DNA of 39,110 nt from Lentilactobacillus parakefiri (GCF_002157585.1 NZ_BDGB01000097.1:1-39110), one strand, 5' to 3'. Counted from the first letter of the stretch, positions 1 to 8,109 are shown. The notes: a model not told the origin generated them from the sequence alone. Numbers and translations are program-made.

Positions 1-92
1 GCGCTAATGGCCCGGACAATATGCGTTTCTGAAATTGAAATTTCCAGTGGTAATGTTAAATTGGTTTGATTATTGTTATAATGTTTGTACAT
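1..92 (-). mobile_element. IS1182-type transposase, N-terminal fragment (runs off left edge)
   Basis: Read on the minus strand, an ATG at 92 opens a frame that stays open to the window edge. It begins MYKHYNNNQTN and continues LTLPLEISISETHIVRAI. The opening aromatic/Asn-rich stretch followed by a 'xLPLEIxxxxxxHIVRAI' block is the usual N-terminus of IS1182-family DDE transposases in lactobacilli. A strong ribosome site (AGGAG) lies 9 bases upstream. Only about 30 codons are visible, so the catalytic domain is outside the window. A matching C-terminal fragment in the same orientation lies at the right edge. The family assignment is from recognition of the N-terminus; no search was possible. 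Confidence 0.75.
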
Positions 93-170
93 AGAGATTC
101 ACTCCTATCCTTGGGTTTTTGTCGATTTAAGAATAGCAGAGTTGAATTCTCTGTGCTACATAAAATGCAA

Positions 171-200
171 AAAAGCCTCGGAAAAATTTCCGAAGCTTTT
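171..200. terminator. Hairpin with A and T flanks upstream of the left IS transposase
   Basis: The arms TCGGAAA (178-184) and TTTCCGA (187-193) extend through GC/GC and AAAA/TTTT with one mismatch. A-runs and T-runs flank it, so it could terminate transcription in either direction. Placed upstream of the transposase, it would shield the IS from read-through from the host side. It is followed by the motif GAGGCTGGGACAAAAGTCC (read on minus, 214-232), which resembles the end of the element at 29174. Confidence 0.6.
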
Positions 201-293
201 TTTGCGTTAACTAGGACTTTTGTCCCAGCCTCGCTTTTTGAATAAAAATTGCACCTTGCTCCGTATATAATTGCATAAGGGACCGTTTTTTTG

Positions 294-307
294 TGTAAGC
301 GCTTCAT
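294..307 (+). promoter_or_regulatory. cre-like box upstream of the dipeptidase promoter
   Basis: TGTAAGCGCTTCAT matches the core of the catabolite-responsive element (TGWAANCGNT), with mismatches in the last bases. It lies about 18 bases upstream of the -35 hexamer, so CcpA would bind upstream of the polymerase rather than on the promoter. Candidate only. Confidence 0.4.
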
Positions 308-324
308 TTGGCTTAATATCAGCC

Positions 325-353
325 TTGTCAGCGGCTGCTTGGTCCGGTACAAT
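325..353 (+). promoter_or_regulatory. Sigma-70 type promoter for the C69 dipeptidase
   Basis: TTGTCA at 325-330, a 17-base spacer and TACAAT at 348-353 give a good vegetative promoter. The predicted start lies near 360, leaving a leader of about 40 bases before the AGAGGCGG ribosome site and the ATG at 399. Confidence 0.65.
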
Positions 354-398
354 CAAATTGAATCAGTTCATATTTCACACTAGAGAGGCGGAATAACC

Positions 399-1865
399 AT
401 GAGATTTTCTCGACTATTAGTTGGGCTTTTCACCACTGCAGCATCTACCGGCATCTTTATTAGCGCCAATGCGTGTACAACAGTCCTGGTTGGTAAAAAT
501 GTCACCACGGATGGGTCAACCATGATTGCTCGAAACGAGGACGTTGATACTTCGTGGGCAAAGCATTTCATTGTTCATCCAGCTACCGACAGCGGGCCCA
601 CCCAGTATGTATCCAAGGATAACCACTTTACGGTGAACCTGCCGGCAAAGGCGCAGCGCTACACCAGCACTCCCGATTGGCAGCAAAGTGACGGCCAGAA
701 TCAATTCGGTGAAGATGGGATTAACCAAAGCAATGTCGCTATGAGTGGCACAGAATCTGCCACCACTAACCGTAACGCCCAAAAAGCGGACCCGTTTGTC
801 AAAACCGGCTTAAAAGAAACGTCAATTTTAGATGTGGTCTTGCCATACATCACGTCGGCCAAAGCGGGGGTTCAGTATCTTGGTCATATTATTGAAACCC
901 AGGGCTCAGCCGAAAATAACGGGGTTATTTTCAGCGATAATCAGTCAATCTGGTACATGGAAATTGTGTCCGGCCACAAATGGGCAGCCGTCCGGGTTCC
1001 CGATAACCGGTACGCCGTTGTCCCCAACCAAACTATGATTGGGAAATTAAATCTAAAGGATTCGGACCGCTATTTGGCAGCTCCAGGCATTGTGAACTTC
1101 GTTAAAAAGCACCATCTGAAAGGCTATCACAACGGTACCATTGATCTGGCCTTGGCGTTTGGAACTAACGATAAGCTGGATCAAACTTACGATCGGCCGA
1201 GAGTATGGGATGGTCAGCGCATTCTTACCCCAAGCAAAAAGCAGGCGATTACCACCAAGCGCTTTGCCATGTTCATGAAACCAGACAAAAAGATTTGTAT
1301 CCCCCAAATTCAAAAGGTATTAAGTTCCCATTTTAACAACACCAAGTACGATTCCAACGGCAGATGGGTCGGCGGCTTCCGGCCAATCAATGTGCCCACC
1401 GACGTTGAATCACATATTCTCCAAATCAGAAATAATGTTCCAACTAATATCGCCGCCATCCAGTGGCTGGCAATGGCCTCCCCGGCAACAAGTGCCTACA
1501 TCCCCTTCTATACCAACATCAACAACACACCGGATCAATATAAGATTGGCAATGATCAGCCCGATTCAAAATCGGCTTACTGGACTTACAAAATGACCAA
1601 GGTCTTGACTGACCCTTATAAAAACAAATTCATTAATCGACGGGTGATTCCGACTCAACAGATCGTTGCCCACCAATTGACAATAAACCTGGCGAACTCA
1701 GACAAACATGCGCAAACGTTAACTGGTAACGATCTAATCAACTATCTAACCGAGCAAAACCAGCTCAACGCTAATTATGCCCAGACTGAGTTCCGGCAGT
1801 TAAATCAACAGTTGATTCAAGACGCTACGAAACAAACCAGTATCGTGCACCATAAGAACCTCTAG
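399..1865 (+). CDS. pepD: Secreted C69-family dipeptidase (PepD-like)
   Basis: Peptidase family C69 (NlpC-unrelated Ntn hydrolase) hydrolyses dipeptides with broad specificity. The 488-residue protein starts with a signal peptide (about 1-25) ending in SANA, directly followed by Cys26 in ACTTVLVGK. In this family the nucleophile is the N-terminal cysteine exposed by processing, so export and activation would coincide here. The GSTMIARNEDVD block (about 45-56) is the family signature. Length is close to the 470 or so residues usual for PepD. Most lactobacillar PepD enzymes are cytoplasmic; the clear signal peptide suggests an extracellular or wall-associated form. The start is set by AGAGGCGG 8 bases upstream. 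It is convergent with the broken aminotransferase and shares its terminator. Confidence 0.88.
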   Translation: MRFSRLLVGLFTTAASTGIFISANACTTVLVGKNVTTDGSTMIARNEDVDTSWAKHFIVHPATDSGPTQYVSKDNHFTVNLPAKAQRYTSTPDWQQSDGQNQFGEDGINQSNVAMSGTESATTNRNAQKADPFVKTGLKETSILDVVLPYITSAKAGVQYLGHIIETQGSAENNGVIFSDNQSIWYMEIVSGHKWAAVRVPDNRYAVVPNQTMIGKLNLKDSDRYLAAPGIVNFVKKHHLKGYHNGTIDLALAFGTNDKLDQTYDRPRVWDGQRILTPSKKQAITTKRFAMFMKPDKKICIPQIQKVLSSHFNNTKYDSNGRWVGGFRPINVPTDVESHILQIRNNVPTNIAAIQWLAMASPATSAYIPFYTNINNTPDQYKIGNDQPDSKSAYWTYKMTKVLTDPYKNKFINRRVIPTQQIVAHQLTINLANSDKHAQTLTGNDLINYLTEQNQLNANYAQTEFRQLNQQLIQDATKQTSIVHHKNL

Positions 1866-1902
1866 AACATAACCATTTAAAATTAGATTGATTCGTCGAA
1901 AA

Positions 1903-1948
1903 AAAGAGGTCACCCCATCGGTTATCTTACCGAAGTGGTGACCTCTTT
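1903..1948. terminator. Bidirectional terminator between dipeptidase and aminotransferase
   Basis: Perfect 12-base arms AAAGAGGTCACC (1903-1914) and GGTGACCTCTTT (1937-1948) enclose a second short stem (TCGGT/ACCGA). A and T runs flank both sides, serving the convergent genes. Confidence 0.85.
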
Positions 1949-2007
1949 GAATTGTCCTGCTACATATTAATTCTGAAATGTGAACATTTTTTCTACTCTA
2001 GCTTCAC

Positions 2008-3183
2008 CTACTCAGCAGTTGGCGTTGAATGATCCACCACCAGCTGCTTGACTGCTTTCATTGCGGCAGAAAGTGCCTCATCACTGGCCGCATAACTAAT
2101 TCGGACATAGTGATTATCGCCAAACGGATCACCGGGCATTAGCCCAATATGATAATCTTTGGCTAAAGTGTTAACGAAGTCCCAGCTATTCATGTGTAAG
2201 GCCGTCGGAATTTTTGCGAAGACATAGAAGGCGCCGCCTGGATGAACAACGTCAAAGCCAGCTTCGTCCATTTCTTTAGCCACGAAATCCCGGCGTTTTT
2301 GATAAGCCTGAAGCATTGGCTTGGAATCGTCTTAACCATTGGTTAATGCTTCAATAGCCGCATACTGAACGATAGAAGCAGCCGCTGTCACGGTGTACTG
2401 GTGGACCTTAGCAATTTCATCCATAAACCCAGCCGGCCCGAAGACTAGTCCCAGCCGATAACCGGTCATTGCATGGGACTTGGACAAACCATTCACAATA
2501 ATGGTTTGGTCAGGCAGCCATTTGGAAATCGTATAGTGTTTTTGGCCATAGGTCAATTCACCATAGATTTCATCACTAATCACCCAGATGCCCTGCTCTT
2601 TTAACACGGGCACAAGGGCTTTTAGTTGGTCTTCCGTATAAGCAACCCCGGTTGGATTGTTGGGATCAGTTAAAATCAGCCCTTTCACATCCCAGTCAGG
2701 ATGAGCAGAAACTGCCTGCTGGACTTTTTCCGGAGTCAGCACAAACCCGTCATCACTGGTATCGACTAGGATAGTATGCAATTCATTTAAGGTTGTCAAT
2801 GCATTATAGAGCGGGTAGGCTGGTGTCGGAATAATCACCGCATCCCCCGGCTTAAATAACGCTTTGATCGTTGAGGCCACCGCTTCAGTAGCACCAACCG
2901 TCACCAGAATTTGTTCAGCTGGGTAGTCATAACCAAATTTTTCTTGATAGTAATTTGAAGCTGCCTCACGAAGCGGCTGATACCCCCAATAGTATGGGTA
3001 ATGTGATTCATTGTGATTGATCGCCTCAATCGCCGCCTGCTTGATGTGTTCGGGAACATTAAAATTCGGTTCACCCAGTGTGAGCTTGATGATCTTTTTA
3101 TCGGCACTAATGTCATGGTCGAATTTCCGCATTGCGGATGGCATGACTTTTGAAACGTAAGGGTTAATCTGATCTAATTGCAT
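2008..3183 (-). pseudogene. PLP-dependent class I/II aminotransferase, interrupted by an in-frame TAA
   Basis: The frame reads as one aminotransferase of about 391 codons, but codon 284 (2332-2334) is TAA. After it the same frame continues with DDSKPMLQAYQKRRD to the natural stop at 2008. The upstream part carries the PLP-fold landmarks: DPNNPTG (about 173-179), SDEIYG (203-208) and the Schiff-base Lys235 in NGLSKSHAMTGYRLG. The downstream part carries VRISYA with the carboxylate-binding arginine. The family resembles PatA/AraT enzymes that transaminate amino acids. Lys is common at the stop position in relatives, so one A-to-T change explains it. Translation would yield a 283-residue protein lacking the C-terminal small domain, probably inactive. 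GGAGGT precedes the ATG at 3183. Confidence 0.85.
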
Positions 3184-3233
3184 AATCCTGACCTCCGGAA
3201 ATAGATAGTTGAAAAGAATGATGCGTCTTCAAA

Positions 3234-3271
3234 GTTATTGTTAATAATATAACAAATAACTAAGAAGTCAA
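3234..3271 (-). promoter_or_regulatory. Aminotransferase promoter overlapped by an inverted repeat
   Basis: On minus, TTGACT (3271-3266), a 16-base spacer and TATTAT (3249-3244) form a strong promoter. GTTATTGTTA (3234-3243) and TAACAAATAAC (3250-3260) form an inverted repeat centred on the -10, with one bulged base. This is the expected place for a repressor operator. The regulator is not identifiable here. Confidence 0.6.
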
Positions 3272-3376
3272 TGAAATCTGGCTAGTATTGGATAATTATT
3301 CGATATGTTTAACAATAATGAGGATTTCAATAACTTGACTTCAGGCAGCCATTCCTTTCAAACTAGCTCTAATCCG

Positions 3377-4015
3377 TTATTTTTCAGGAAACGTCGCAAC
3401 CTTCAATGAATTCTCGCGGTAGGTTGCCCAATACACATCCCGCACATTTTGGATTCCTTGACTTGCCAGTTCCGCTGTCAGCCACTTTTCATCTTTGCCC
3501 ATTAAATCCAAAACGTCTGGGTCCACTTGGCCGTCGACAATCACCGGGTAGCGAATGCTGCCCTCCCCCTGATTGAGGACCGTCAGCTGGCCATTTTGTT
3601 CCAAAATTGCCCGTTTGACGTCCTTAATGTTATAAACCCCAGCAGTCCGGAGCTTAAAATCAACGTCTTTTGCCGACAAATTTGCGCGAATGCAATTCTC
3701 AACCAATAGCTGACCATTACGCACCAGGGTGATCGGTTCTCCTTCAATGAACTTACCAAACCAATGAATATGGGTTTTAAGATATCTGGTAACCATGATT
3801 AAGAGCGCCCAGAGTAGGAGAATGACCAAGAATTGGGCCATCGTAATCGCCGGGTTGTAAATCACTCCACCGATAATGCCCCCAAGGACGTAGTTTTGCA
3901 GCTGATCCATTGCGGATGTCGGTGCGAGATTCCCCTTCCCGGTTAAGTTAATTAAAATCGTAATAAAGAGAAAACCAACGATTAGTTTTAATGCAACGTC
4001 TGAATATGTAAACAT
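3377..4015 (-). CDS. DUF421 (YetF-type) membrane protein
   Basis: The 212-residue protein has an N-terminal membrane part with about three helices (roughly 7-27, 40-56 and 59-80). A cytoplasmic domain follows, with the DUF421 signature around GEPITLVRNGQLLVENCIR (about 92-110) and a second beta-rich half. YetF-like proteins occur in Bacillus spore and cell-envelope contexts; their biochemical role is unknown. Its ATG overlaps the stop of the DUF3290 gene by one base, indicating translational coupling. The DUF3290-DUF421 pairing is a recurrent two-gene unit in lactobacilli, so the two probably form one complex. No convincing terminator follows its stop. Confidence 0.85.
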   Translation of the reverse strand: MFTYSDVALKLIVGFLFITILINLTGKGNLAPTSAMDQLQNYVLGGIIGGVIYNPAITMAQFLVILLLWALLIMVTRYLKTHIHWFGKFIEGEPITLVRNGQLLVENCIRANLSAKDVDFKLRTAGVYNIKDVKRAILEQNGQLTVLNQGEGSIRYPVIVDGQVDPDVLDLMGKDEKWLTAELASQGIQNVRDVYWATYRENSLKVATFPEK

Positions 4016-4467
4016 TATTCCACTCCCTGAACTTTAATGTGATTTGTTGCGGCTAATTCAACTTTTTCCAACACAAACTGGGTGCCATCCGCGTTATAGT
4101 CCACCCGGTAATAGCCGTCCGGGGTCTTAACCATCAAATTGGCATTCTGGGTGGTTGAATTAATGCTAACCACCCCCGGTCGAAGGTCCAGTCGTTTGGC
4201 GACCTGCTTGACCGTCTGGGTAATCTGCCCAGTCTGTTGGGAAGCCGACTGAATCGCACTGAAATCATCGTATTGAACCGCTAAAATCAACAGTAATAAT
4301 GTTCCGACAATAATGGTTAAATCTTTGTACTTCATATCCATTCGATTGCGCAGGTAATGAATCAAAAAACCAATAAAAATAATCGCCAATACGCTTAAAA
4401 CGATAATTCTGCCGTATTGCCACTTACTTTGTGATCCCTGCAGGTACTGATAAGTATAAAATGTCAT
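4015..4467 (-). CDS. DUF3290 membrane protein, partner of the DUF421 protein
   Basis: The 150-residue protein has two membrane helices (about 22-40 and 48-65) and an outside or cytoplasmic C-terminal domain of about 80 residues containing TQNANLMVKTPDGYYRV. This is the layout of DUF3290 proteins, whose function is unknown. It is the first gene of a two-gene unit with its own promoter (4501-4529) and is coupled to the DUF421 gene by a one-base overlap. It lies 68 bases downstream of the PNAG deacetylase on the same strand, so read-through from that operon is possible. Ribosome site GGAAGGA lies 8 bases before the ATG. Confidence 0.82.
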   Translation of the reverse strand: MTFYTYQYLQGSQSKWQYGRIIVLSVLAIIFIGFLIHYLRNRMDMKYKDLTIIVGTLLLLILAVQYDDFSAIQSASQQTGQITQTVKQVAKRLDLRPGVVSINSTTQNANLMVKTPDGYYRVDYNADGTQFVLEKVELAATNHIKVQGVE

Positions 4468-4500
4468 GGTGTCGTCCTTCCGTTTAGTGATCGCTATTTC

Positions 4501-4529
4501 ATTTTAGCGTAAATAGTTAACCAAACAAA
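4501..4529 (-). promoter_or_regulatory. Promoter of the DUF3290-DUF421 unit
   Basis: Read on minus: TTTGTT (4529-4524), a 17-base spacer and TAAAAT (4506-4501). It lies between the stop of the deacetylase and the DUF3290 start, so this pair can be expressed independently of the PNAG genes. Confidence 0.55.
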
Positions 4530-4535
4530 GTCGGA

Positions 4536-5426
4536 CTAGTTATTAATCCAGGCCTTAATACTTGGCCAGCTGTAGGTATTCACAATGATCCGCGGGGTTT
4601 GTTTTAAATTACTGTGGTTGGTCACAATCCCGTCATTTAACGTCAAAACAACCTTTAGCCCAGGCCGGGTATCTAAGAACTTTTGAACTTGAAAGTTGCC
4701 GCTGCCGTATGGATAGGTGAAGATCGGCGACTTATAGCCAATTTTTTCTTTGAGAACATCCTGACTGGTTGCGTAGTCGCGCTTAAATCGTGAAAAGTTG
4801 GCCGGAACGTTGAAGACCGGAATCCCACCGTCAACCAAATAGTGCATGCGATTGGTATGAACACCAAAGGTTACCTGATTGCCGGCCTCTCGATGCAGTT
4901 TCTGAATTGCCGGCCAGGTAGCTAACTTGGTTCCCTGCTTATACCAGCCGGTGTTGCCGGTAATGATTGACTGGGTAAACGGATAGTGCAGCTTCTTCAA
5001 AACGGGGTAAGCATTGTCAATCGACGTCCGATCAATATCGTCGAAAGTGATCACGACGTATTTCCCCCGAATAGGACGATTACTGTGAGCCATCGCAATC
5101 ATCTGCTTGATCGAAATCACCTTCACGTGGTGAGTGTGGAGGTAATTCATCTGCTGCTTAAAGATTGGTAGGTTCTCGTTAAAATCATGAAACTGGGTAT
5201 TTGGCGAGACTTTTTCATCGAATTTGACAATATCGGTGGGGTTAAGAACGCGGTGAAAGGAAAAGACCAGAATCCCATTTTTTGTTCGCTGAACGCGTTT
5301 AGACAGCGAAAAGTCCGGCCGATTTCCCAGCTGGTAAGCAATATTGTGGCGGACACTCACCGCCAATAACGCCAAAAAAATAGTAATCAAAGCGGCCAAA
5401 ATCCACTTACGACTTGTCTTGCTCAT
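4536..5426 (-). CDS. PNAG N-deacetylase (IcaB/PgaB deacetylase-domain type)
   Basis: This CE4-type polysaccharide deacetylase is predicted to remove some N-acetyl groups from poly-beta-1,6-N-acetylglucosamine outside the cell. Of 296 residues, 1-25 form an uncleaved signal anchor or signal peptide. FSFHRVLN (55-62) is the entry motif of IcaB-like enzymes. TFDD (127-130) supplies the catalytic base and metal-binding aspartate, and H190-T-N-R-M-H195 matches the HTHNLH-like metal site of IcaB. TYPYG follows near 240. It is the last gene of the PNAG operon and its start overlaps the preceding small membrane gene by 20 bases. It lacks the C-terminal GH domain of Gram-negative PgaB, as expected for the Gram-positive form. 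Confidence 0.87.
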   Translation of the reverse strand: MSKTSRKWILAALITIFLALLAVSVRHNIAYQLGNRPDFSLSKRVQRTKNGILVFSFHRVLNPTDIVKFDEKVSPNTQFHDFNENLPIFKQQMNYLHTHHVKVISIKQMIAMAHSNRPIRGKYVVITFDDIDRTSIDNAYPVLKKLHYPFTQSIITGNTGWYKQGTKLATWPAIQKLHREAGNQVTFGVHTNRMHYLVDGGIPVFNVPANFSRFKRDYATSQDVLKEKIGYKSPIFTYPYGSGNFQVQKFLDTRPGLKVVLTLNDGIVTNHSNLKQTPRIIVNTYSWPSIKAWINN

Positions 5427-5730
5427 GATGATCAGCCCTCCGCTTTAGTGTTTTAATCCGCAGCCACCCAAAGACTGTCATCACAACCACCATTACCAAG
5501 ACCAGTAGTGCAAATCGAGCATAGGCAAAGTAGGATAGGTTCAAAAATAAATAATCTGAAACTAGCGTGTCTGAGTAGGCATTTAATAAGAAGCATACAT
5601 TAACGTAAATGATGTAAGCCGTGATTGCCCACAATCCAACCAAGAAAACAAACCTTTCAAACATCTTGAAGATTGACGAGCGCTTGCGGATAATTAAATC
5701 ATTCGTCCGTTTTTCTTTTTTCATCATCAA
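5407..5730 (-). CDS. Small two-helix membrane protein, PgaD/IcaD-like PNAG synthase subunit
   Basis: The 107-residue protein has a basic N-terminus, two membrane helices (about 27-49 and 69-91) and a charged C-terminal tail. It sits between the GT2 synthase and the deacetylase, exactly where icaD or pgaD lies in PNAG operons, and it has the same size and topology. The sequence itself is poorly conserved in this family, so the call rests mainly on position and shape. Its ATG overlaps the synthase stop by 4 bases (ATGA type), implying coupled translation and a fixed ratio with the synthase. By analogy it should be required for full polymerase activity. Confidence 0.75.
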   Translation of the reverse strand: MMMKKEKRTNDLIIRKRSSIFKMFERFVFLVGLWAITAYIIYVNVCFLLNAYSDTLVSDYLFLNLSYFAYARFALLVLVMVVVMTVFGWLRIKTLKRRADHHEQDKS

Positions 5731-6941
5731 AGCCCCCGATCCGGACTACGCCAGCTGCCAACGTGTTGGGGATCCAAAAAGAAGGAGCAAAGAGCCGTCA
5801 AACAGCTGACCAAATTAATGAACCAGTAAAAGAAAACGTAAAACGGTAATAAGACGAGATCCTGCCACCGAATGAAATCGGACTCCTTTGAATCCGCGTA
5901 ACCAATCAAGAATTGAATCAGACTAATCAATAACAATAAAAAGAGGATCACGCCATCCATGATGATGGCGCCGGTAAAGATAATCGTGAATAAGTAAAAC
6001 AACGTCACAAATGAACAGCTGATGGCCCAAAGATCACTCAAGACCATATCCATTAGGAGCCATTGCTCACTCAAGCGGCCGGTGACAAACATCCCCCGAT
6101 TACGAAACAGCACTTCAAAGCCGCCACGTGCCCAGCGTCTTCGTTGATGAATCAAATCCATTATCCGTTCGGGCACTAGAATCCAGGCAACTGATTCGGG
6201 ACAATAACGCACCTGCCAGCCATGGTGATACAACCGCCAAGTCATATCAATATCTTCCGTGATTGCATCAATGTTCCACCAGCCGGCGTCCTCAATGGCT
6301 TGTTTGCGATAGGCCACCACCACCCCGGAGACAGTGGTAATGTGTCCGATCACAAAAGCTTGGCCGCGTTTGATAATATCAATGACACCTACGTACTCAA
6401 GCAGCTGCAGCCGGCCTAAAATGCTGGTTCGGTTGCGCACGATTGGCTTGCCGGCGACCGCACCCACTTTTGGATCATCATAAAATTGGGCCAACATGGG
6501 GCCAAGGACATTTTGATCAACGAAACAATCCGCATCCAGGCAAAGCAAAAATGCACCTTGAGCAGTTTTGGCCCCTTCGTTCAACGCATTGGCCTTGCCC
6601 TTATTAACTTTGATGTCAACAAGCTTAACCGGGAACTGGCTGCTGTAACGATTCTGCAGCTGATTCATGATGCCAAGCGTATTGTCCTGGCTGCCATCGT
6701 TAATCAAAATCAGTTCAATTTTTTGATAGGCCATTTTGGCAACCGATTCAACCACCTGTCCCAAAGTCGCTTCTTCGTTGTGGGCAGGAATCAGTACCGA
6801 TACCAAATCATCAGGCTGTCCCTGATGCAAATTTCGCAGTGGCACCTGCCGCTGCTGGATGGCAAAGAAAATCGATCCAATAATCCACACCGTTGAAACA
6901 ATGACTGGATAGAGGATCACAAAATAACTAAGTGTTCTCAT
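5727..6941 (-). CDS. pgaC: Poly-beta-1,6-N-acetylglucosamine synthase (GT2, PgaC/IcaA)
   Basis: A processive family-2 glycosyltransferase polymerising UDP-GlcNAc at the membrane. The 404 residues show an N-terminal helix (about 5-28) and a GT-A core with VLIPAHNEE (49-57) and NDGSQDNT (81-88). The DxD-like LDADC lies at 135-139 and the base motif TED at 228-230. The processivity motif QRRRW is at 266-270, followed by three or four C-terminal helices (about 290-395). The motif set and topology separate it from non-processive GT2 enzymes and match IcaA/PgaC. Hyaluronan or cellulose synthase is less likely given the deacetylase and GH20 neighbours. It begins 16 bases after the GH20 gene. Confidence 0.9.
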   Translation of the reverse strand: MRTLSYFVILYPVIVSTVWIIGSIFFAIQQRQVPLRNLHQGQPDDLVSVLIPAHNEEATLGQVVESVAKMAYQKIELILINDGSQDNTLGIMNQLQNRYSSQFPVKLVDIKVNKGKANALNEGAKTAQGAFLLCLDADCFVDQNVLGPMLAQFYDDPKVGAVAGKPIVRNRTSILGRLQLLEYVGVIDIIKRGQAFVIGHITTVSGVVVAYRKQAIEDAGWWNIDAITEDIDMTWRLYHHGWQVRYCPESVAWILVPERIMDLIHQRRRWARGGFEVLFRNRGMFVTGRLSEQWLLMDMVLSDLWAISCSFVTLFYLFTIIFTGAIIMDGVILFLLLLISLIQFLIGYADSKESDFIRWQDLVLLPFYVFFYWFINLVSCLTALCSFFLDPQHVGSWRSPDRGL

Positions 6942-6957
6942 GCTTCAATCTCCCCCG

Positions 6958-8109
6958 TTATGACCGATTGTTTGCCAATGTTAAGAAGGCTTTTACAAAT
7001 GGTGCCCCCGCGTGATACACCTGTTGGTCAGAAAACGAACCGGCTGAATCGGCCCAAATGGATGCACTGCTGCCAACGATTCCCTTGGTTGACTTAAAGG
7101 TTGGATCATAGTCGTCGTGCCAGAGTGTCGGCTTCCAATACTGCCGCATATCTTTAATCATGTAATCAACATTCTTCTGAGTGATGTTAGCCTTGGACAA
7201 GTTGAAGTACAAATAATAATCGTTATAGTTAAACACTTGAAAGCCATTAGCGATCAACTTGGGCATTGAGGCCCAACTCTTACGTCGAGTTGCCCCCAAA
7301 GTTCCGTGCTGATCAGCGGTCCAGCTCCAATAAGTCACTTGGATATGGTGATTAATTTGCTTGATATTTCGATTCAAGAAGCCATCGTTCCAAGCTTCAG
7401 GAATGAACCCCATTTTTTCAACATTGGCGCTGGTTGCATTCAGGTATTTAACGTAGGCCGGATTTTCCGAAACATTGTCACTAAATTCATCGCCACCCAG
7501 ATGAAAGCGGGGGTTATCCTGATCGGCAAATGAAGCCCCCACCTCATTGTCCAGCTTTTCAACAAACTGAATGCCGGCTTGATTGAGGTGAATTTCCTCG
7601 CGGTAACTCGGTGAGTACCAGCTGACCTGTTTGGCTAATCGTGCCTTTCCGTTGGCTTTCATGGTTTTTACCATTGCGGTCACGTGGGCCGGTGTGTCGA
7701 CTTCCGGAATCAGTGTCACGTGCTGTTTGTTGGCATCATTGACCAAATATTTGATTTCAGCTTTGCTGTAGAAAAATTGATTTGTCTTCTTATTATGCCA
7801 AACACCGTTGACTTTCTTCGCATTCTTCAGCGACTGGCCGATATAGTCGTTTTCAATCGCAAAGTCCTTGTCATCACTAAAATGCAGTTGAATAAAGCTG
7901 CCATGATGATCAGCAACCAATTTGATAAATTTTGTCAGCGTCGCCACCCGATAATGACGCCGTGATACGTCTAAAGTCAGCCCGTTATACTTGCCGTACT
8001 GTGTCGTTGCCGGTGACTGGGACGACTGTGCCGTCGATTTCTTTTGAGCGCTGCACCCCATCAGCAGCAACATAGCTGGGATCACTAATAACCAACGTTT
8101 ATGGACCAT
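6958..8109 (-). CDS. GH20 beta-N-acetylhexosaminidase lipoprotein, dispersin B-like
   Basis: This is a predicted exo/endo-acting hexosaminidase that cleaves beta-linked GlcNAc polymers. Starting at the ATG at 8109 (GGGGGA 9 bases upstream; a TTG at 8124 lacks a site), the protein has 383 residues. It has a lipoprotein signal with lipobox LLMGC (Cys19), an S/Q-rich linker (20-38) and a single GH20 barrel. GLTLDVSRRHY (43-53) starts the barrel, LIPEVDTPAH is at 133-142, and the catalytic Asp-Glu pair is D207-E208 in HLGGDEFSD. Single-domain GH20 proteins of this size resemble dispersin B, which degrades PNAG. It is the first gene of the operon that makes PNAG. No IcaC/acyltransferase gene is present. 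Confidence 0.88.
   Translation of the reverse strand: MVHKRWLLVIPAMLLLMGCSAQKKSTAQSSQSPATTQYGKYNGLTLDVSRRHYRVATLTKFIKLVADHHGSFIQLHFSDDKDFAIENDYIGQSLKNAKKVNGVWHNKKTNQFFYSKAEIKYLVNDANKQHVTLIPEVDTPAHVTAMVKTMKANGKARLAKQVSWYSPSYREEIHLNQAGIQFVEKLDNEVGASFADQDNPRFHLGGDEFSDNVSENPAYVKYLNATSANVEKMGFIPEAWNDGFLNRNIKQINHHIQVTYWSWTADQHGTLGATRRKSWASMPKLIANGFQVFNYNDYYLYFNLSKANITQKNVDYMIKDMRQYWKPTLWHDDYDPTFKSTKGIVGSSASIWADSAGSFSDQQVYHAGAPFVKAFLTLANNRS

Larger units (their letters stand above)
93..398. other. Intergenic region: IS 5' flank, cre-like box and dipeptidase promoter
   Basis: This gene-free stretch holds the upstream part of the left IS (93 to about 232), its hairpin, and the promoter region of the dipeptidase. 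A short open frame on the minus strand runs through the hairpin and has no ribosome site, so I do not regard it as a gene. Confidence 0.6.

Noticed and set aside
56-352. 98-codon minus-strand open frame beside the left IS
   Set aside because: It crosses the IS hairpin and the dipeptidase promoter, has no ribosome site and overlaps the real transposase start.
2332-2334. Recoding (read-through) of the stop codons in the broken genes
   Set aside because: TAA, TAG and TGA each occur, other genes in the window use normal stops, and no recoding structure was seen downstream.
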